From assembly GCF_000016985.1 (NCBI RefSeq), contig NC_009633.1, positions 2,461,539-2,525,538 on the forward strand: a stretch of 64,000 nucleotides of DNA, written 5' to 3'. The notes under the pieces are model-generated. The model worked only from the letters and a program-made list of their open reading frames with translations. It made no database searches and was not told the origin of the DNA. The number at the start of each line of letters is the position of its first letter. Position 1 is the first letter of the stretch. The stretch is from Alkaliphilus metalliredigens QYMF (GTDB taxonomy: Bacteria > Bacillota > Clostridia > Peptostreptococcales > Natronincolaceae). Shown in pieces: positions 60,083 to 64,000 of the stretch. A program made the position numbers and the translations under genes.

Positions 60083-61768
60083 ATGTCTAGGGTAAATCAA
60101 AAATTAGGAAAAATAGAAAGTGTTTATATAAAAAGATTATGGTGCATAGGTCTGCTGGCGACGCTGTGCTTAGTTTTATTACTGATGAGACTATTTTACA
60201 TTCAATGGTTTAAACATGATCTTTATACCACGGAGGTCAACAGACAACGTAGTGTATCAATTGCTCTGGATACGGGGAGAGGGACAATACTAGACCGAAA
60301 TTTTATTCCTCTGACAGGACAAGAACGACAAGCCGTGGCAGTGATTATTCCTCAAGTATTAGAAGGTAATCCTAATACTTTAAGTAAGATTGAAAAAATA
60401 ACTGAAATTAATAGTGCTGATATGCTAGAACAATTGAGCACCAAAAATCAACCGCTGGTTATTCCAATTGATGTAGAAGTCAACTGGGAAGAGAGACATG
60501 GCCTTAACAGAATGGGTGTGTTTATTGTAGATAAAGAGTTTAGGTATAAGGATAGTCCTATGTTAGCACATGTGGTTGGATATACTCATGAAATAGATCA
60601 TAGGGGGCTCACAGGGTTAGAAAAGGCTTTAGATGAATATTTATATAGTATGGGTAGTAAGGCGCTAAATATTATTGTAGATGGAAAAAAGCGTCTTTTA
60701 CCAGGGGAAGGAATTGGAATTTTAAAACAGCCAGGTTTAAGTCAGCATGTCAAATTAACCATTGACTATCAAGTTCAAAAAATAATAGAAGAAATCATGG
60801 ATCAACAGAATCGAGAAGGTGCTATCATTGTGTCAAACGTCCAAACTGGAGAGATTTTAGGTATGAGCAGTAGACCTAATTTTAACCCCAATGAGATTAC
60901 AGCACATATCAACAGCCAAGGCGATGAACTGTATAATCGAGCTACTCAAATGGCATTCCCACCAGGATCTATCTTTAAAATAGTGATAGCTGCAGAAGCA
61001 TTGAGACAAAATAAATTAGATTTTAATGAAACATTTTTTTGCAAAGGGTTTGAACAAGTAGGAGAGTCCATTATTCGCTGCACCTCATATAATCAGGGAG
61101 GACATGGTGAAATAAAGTTTGAAGATGCCTTTGCGAAGTCATGCAACTCTGTTTTTATTCAAATGGGACAAAGGTTAGGTGCTGGAAATATCATAGAGAT
61201 GGCAAAACAATTAGGATTAAATGAAAAAGTTGGCATTGGATTAGAAGAGACTCAGGGCAATTTACCACTAGGTGATGGGCTTTTAGGTCCCGTAATCGGG
61301 AATATATCAATTGGTCAAGGTGAGATAGAGGTCACACCGCTTCAAATAAATCAAATGACTCAAATTATTGCTAATAGTGGCGTTAAAAAACCATTATTTA
61401 TTGTAGACGAAATAATAGATGATCAATATGGCACAATAGAAGCAGTAAAGAGACAACATGCACCAGAAAGCACAGTAATTGATCAAGAAATCACTATGGA
61501 GTTACAAAATATGATGGCAATGGTAATGGCAGAGGGGACTGGCGGGAGAAGTAATGAACTGAGGTACGATACAGCAGGAAAAACTGGAACAGCTCAGGCT
61601 AGAAACAGAGGAGAAGACCAATTACATGCATGGTTTACAGGATATTATCCACTAAATACACCACAATATGCGATTACAGTATTGATTGAAAATGGAGGTT
61701 CAGGTGGTGCTGTAGCCGTACCTATTTTTAGAGAGATTCTTGAAGAAATGCTCTTGGTGGGGTATTAA
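60083..61768 (+). CDS. Class B penicillin-binding protein (PbpI/SpoVD-like transpeptidase, 561 aa)
   Basis: One membrane anchor near residues 22-46 (LWCIGLLATLCLVLLLMRLF). The dimerisation domain has RGTILDRNFIPLTG. The transpeptidase domain contains the SxxK serine in MAFPPGSIFKIVIAAEAL, SxN in FAKSCNSVFIQMG, and KTG in YDTAGKTGTAQARN. It cross-links peptidoglycan. B. subtilis yrrR (pbpI) lies at this locus and is sporulation-linked; lack of a PASTA domain separates it from SpoVD. ATG 60083 follows AAGGGGG. Confidence 0.85.
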   Translation: MSRVNQKLGKIESVYIKRLWCIGLLATLCLVLLLMRLFYIQWFKHDLYTTEVNRQRSVSIALDTGRGTILDRNFIPLTGQERQAVAVIIPQVLEGNPNTLSKIEKITEINSADMLEQLSTKNQPLVIPIDVEVNWEERHGLNRMGVFIVDKEFRYKDSPMLAHVVGYTHEIDHRGLTGLEKALDEYLYSMGSKALNIIVDGKKRLLPGEGIGILKQPGLSQHVKLTIDYQVQKIIEEIMDQQNREGAIIVSNVQTGEILGMSSRPNFNPNEITAHINSQGDELYNRATQMAFPPGSIFKIVIAAEALRQNKLDFNETFFCKGFEQVGESIIRCTSYNQGGHGEIKFEDAFAKSCNSVFIQMGQRLGAGNIIEMAKQLGLNEKVGIGLEETQGNLPLGDGLLGPVIGNISIGQGEIEVTPLQINQMTQIIANSGVKKPLFIVDEIIDDQYGTIEAVKRQHAPESTVIDQEITMELQNMMAMVMAEGTGGRSNELRYDTAGKTGTAQARNRGEDQLHAWFTGYYPLNTPQYAITVLIENGGSGGAVAVPIFREILEEMLLVGY

Positions 61769-61899
61769 AGTGGACAATATATAGAAATAAAGCCAAGGAT
61801 GGCTTATACCAATGCGTTAAGTACATGCACATCTTATGATCTTCAAACATATTATTTAAAGTGACCTAGTATATAGGTTTTTAGGGAGGAGATGGTGCT

Positions 61900-62349
61900 A
61901 TGTGGACAGTAATTGCCAGTGGACTACCTATGATTGCAAAACCTTTGTTATTTTTTGTGTCGTATATCTCAAGTAACACTTCTTTTCCACAACCATTAAG
62001 CCCGGAAGAAGAAGCAATGTATTTAGAAAGATATGAACAAGGAGACGAGGAAGCCAGAAATATCTTAGTTGAAAGGAATTTAAGGTTGGTTGCCCATGTT
62101 GTCAAAAAGTATAGTAATGTAAATAGAGACGCTGATGATTTGATTTCTATAGGGACAATTGGTTTAATTAAGGCAATTACCACATTCAATCGAGGTAAAG
62201 GAACGAGACTAGCAACCTATGCTGCACGGTGTATAGAAAAAGCTATGCTCCCAAAGTGCTATATGTTCAACAGATGTATATCAAGACTTTCGCCATCCCA
62301 TACAATCTTCTCAATAATACCGTTAATAAAATTACGTTTACTTTCATAG
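61900..62349 (+). CDS. sigK: Pro-sigma-K, 5' part, interrupted by a skin-type element
   Basis: ATG 61900 follows GGGAGGAG. Residues 1-21 look like the pro-sequence ([14 protein letters not shown], processing point as in B. subtilis). PFAM-type regions follow: [53 protein letters not shown] and [13 protein letters not shown]. After ARCIE (about 62242) the frame reads foreign residues to a stop at 62349. The normal continuation (NEILMHLR in B. subtilis) is missing. The 3' half should be on the far side of the element, outside the window. Confidence 0.9.
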   Translation: MWTVIASGLPMIAKPLLFFVSYISSNTSFPQPLSPEEEAMYLERYEQGDEEARNILVERNLRLVAHVVKKYSNVNRDADDLISIGTIGLIKAITTFNRGKGTRLATYAARCIEKAMLPKCYMFNRCISRLSPSHTIFSIIPLIKLRLLS

Positions 62350-64000
62350 AGAGTCCCATCGACTATTTCAGAAAAACCTACAGAGGGCATTTTCAACAAA
62401 TCAATATTTAGTAATTGTATTTCCTTGTGATCATTTTCAAGCTCTTGAGAAAGCACTTTGTTTGCTTGTATGAGTCGCTTTATTTCATTCAAAATATAAT
62501 CAGATACAAACTCATCATCTGATTTAGATAGCTGTTTCACTAAATTATCGATGGCCTTATGTTTGTTATGGATTTTATTTTGTAGTTCCTTAACTTCTAG
62601 TTTCTTCGTATTAATATTCACATTGTACTGATCTAAAGATTTAAGCACATCATTAGCTAACAGTACCTTCAGCTCTTCCATAATTCCTTTATCTACTTTC
62701 ATCCCTTGTAGATTAGGACATTTGCATTTTACGCCTCGGGAAATGTTTTTATTGTTACAAACATAGTAATATATCCTTTTACCGGTTTCTTTGCTAACTT
62801 GACCATACTTAATCCCCATAAAGGACCCGCAACCAGCACATCGAATCAATCCTGACAGTAGGGCAGTATGAGAAGTTCCTTGTCTAGGGGCTTTGTCTTT
62901 GTTTATATGCATCATATGCTGTACCTGGATCCATTCTCTGCCATCTATAATTCCTTTATGTTTACCGATAGCAACAATCCATTCAGACATATCCTTTCGT
63001 TTAACCGACTTCCCTTTTTTCACTAGATTCTTGTTATAGACCATAGCCCCATGTTGTCCAGTCCATTCTGACTTCTCGTTGGCAATTTGGGCTCCATTAG
63101 ATGAAAAATATGCATATAGGGCTCCATCGGTTTGAGCATACACAGGATTGGTTAGGATTGTGCGTAAAGAGTGTTTTTGAAAACACTTTCCTGTTTTAGT
63201 TGTTAGATCATTTTGAATTAAGTAAGTTTCTAATTTACTAAGGGACTTAAATTCTAGATATTTATCGAATAATAATGTAACCAAGGTCAATTCTTCATCA
63301 ATGGGAGAGAGCTTAAACATTTTCTTTTCCTTCATGGCGGTATCCATATAGATAATGGATTCAGATTCAAACCCAGTGGGAGTGTTACCTCCTAACCACC
63401 TACCTGTACGAGCTAACTGTAGCATATTGTCTCTGATGCGCTCAGCGATGGTTTCTCTCTCTAATTGAGCAAAGACAGATGCAATATAAAGCATGGCACG
63501 TCCCATGGGAGTAGCGGTATCAAACTGTTCTTTAACAGATACAAAAGAGATGTTATTGTTTTCCAACATTTCTATAGTTCTTGCAAAGTTAGATATATTT
63601 CTACTGATACGATCCAGTCTATAGCAGATTAAGACATCAAACCTTTTAGCCCGAGCTTCTTTGATTAGCCTTTGAAATTGTGGACGGTCAGTATCTCCAC
63701 CAGAAAATCCTTCATCTTCATATACATTAATCTCAGCTTTTTCAAAGTGTTTCTCGATGTATTCCCTACAAATCGTTATTTGATTTTCAACTGATTCTCC
63801 TTGTCCGGTGAATTTAGATTTTCTCGAGTATATTGCTATATTCATAATAAATTGCCCCCTATATGTGAATCACTACCGTTCTAAGGTAAATGAGCTATAT
63901 TATTAAATCATTATATTATATTAAACAAGACAGAGATTTAAAACAAAGAGACAAGATCTATTATAATAATCTGCATGAGGAGGTATTCCGTATTATGATC
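62240..64000. mobile_element. sigK intervening (skin-type) element, left end
   Basis: Begins in sigK at about codon 115 and runs past the end of the window. Its first gene is a large serine recombinase transcribed toward the sigK break, the layout of spoIVCB-spoIVCA in B. subtilis. Excision in the mother cell would restore sigK. The exact core site cannot be fixed without the right end. Confidence 0.8.
62259..63845 (-). CDS. spoIVCA: Large serine recombinase, SpoIVCA-like (528 aa)
   Basis: Residues 1-145 are the resolvase domain: [20 protein letters not shown] with the catalytic Ser in YSRKS (Ser10), [37 protein letters not shown] and [17 protein letters not shown]. Then a recombinase domain, a zinc ribbon ([29 protein letters not shown]) and a coiled coil near the end. 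It should excise the element from sigK during sporulation. The stop lies about 17 bases from the sigK break. 63846-64000 is its AT-rich upstream region. Confidence 0.9.
   Translation of the reverse strand: MNIAIYSRKSKFTGQGESVENQITICREYIEKHFEKAEINVYEDEGFSGGDTDRPQFQRLIKEARAKRFDVLICYRLDRISRNISNFARTIEMLENNNISFVSVKEQFDTATPMGRAMLYIASVFAQLERETIAERIRDNMLQLARTGRWLGGNTPTGFESESIIYMDTAMKEKKMFKLSPIDEELTLVTLLFDKYLEFKSLSKLETYLIQNDLTTKTGKCFQKHSLRTILTNPVYAQTDGALYAYFSSNGAQIANEKSEWTGQHGAMVYNKNLVKKGKSVKRKDMSEWIVAIGKHKGIIDGREWIQVQHMMHINKDKAPRQGTSHTALLSGLIRCAGCGSFMGIKYGQVSKETGKRIYYYVCNNKNISRGVKCKCPNLQGMKVDKGIMEELKVLLANDVLKSLDQYNVNINTKKLEVKELQNKIHNKHKAIDNLVKQLSKSDDEFVSDYILNEIKRLIQANKVLSQELENDHKEIQLLNIDLLKMPSVGFSEIVDGTLYESKRNFINGIIEKIVWDGESLDIHLLNI

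Noticed and set aside
62243-62349. The last residues of the interrupted sigK frame as a natural sigma-K end
   Set aside because: They are antisense to the recombinase gene and bear no resemblance to sigma-K regions 3 and 4.

Overview
The window comes from a low-GC, spore-forming anaerobe of the Clostridia. The gene order and protein style look Alkaliphilus-like, but that genus is an inference. Evidence for a spore former: an alpha/beta small acid-soluble spore protein, a Spo0E-like phosphatase, coat-like proteins, and a pro-sigma-K gene interrupted by a skin-type element.

Region 1 (1 to about 31.48 kb) is the larger, right-hand part of a prophage. It runs from a repressor fragment through early genes (XRE regulators, YopX, a DUF2303-like protein, a split replisome organiser, a MazG-like protein). 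An accessory block follows, with an opposite-strand membrane protein, an opposite-strand SASP gene and a zinc-ribbon protein. Next come a late regulator, a short tyrosine recombinase and packaging genes. The head is HK97-type (portal, S78 protease, capsid, connectors). The tail is contractile and PBSX-like (sheath, tube, XkdN, tape measure, XkdP to XkdU, fibres, XkdX), followed by holin and amidase. Three expression devices are visible: a -1 frameshift site with a hairpin in xkdN, a group I intron with an HNH homing endonuclease inside the tape-measure gene, and a terminator-like hairpin inside the xkdP-like gene. After the lysis genes lies an SOS-type promoter followed by small genes, a Dam-like methylase and a membrane-anchored repeat protein.

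Region 2 (31.5 to 39.6 kb) holds sporulation-flavoured host genes: a coat-like gene that lacks its 5' end exactly where the prophage stops, a DUF2512 membrane protein, a 54-residue Spo0E-like gene, threonine aldolase, rarA, a DUF3343 carrier, a propeller/coiled-coil protein, a second coat-like gene and a secreted CAP protein.

Region 3 (39.9 to 61.8 kb) resembles the Bacillus subtilis rarA-cymR-iscS ... alaS-yrzL-yrrK-yrzB-yrrM-yrrN/O-udk-pbpI neighbourhood. It has an rfbD-like gene, iscR-iscS-iscU, a PRC-barrel protein, an AI-2E transporter, a T-box and alaS, ireB, a large membrane phosphatase-like protein, an Fe-S aldo/keto reductase, ruvX, DUF1292, sfsA, a fur homologue, RNase J, a two-gene LysO exporter, trmR, a U32 peptidase (trhP), udk and a class B PBP.

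Region 4 (61.9 kb to the end) is the 5' part of sigK, with its pro-sequence. It is cut after the codons for ARCIE by an element whose serine recombinase gene converges on the break. The rest of the element and the 3' part of sigK lie beyond the window. The prophage and the skin-type element each end inside a sporulation-related gene, which is the most interesting theme here.
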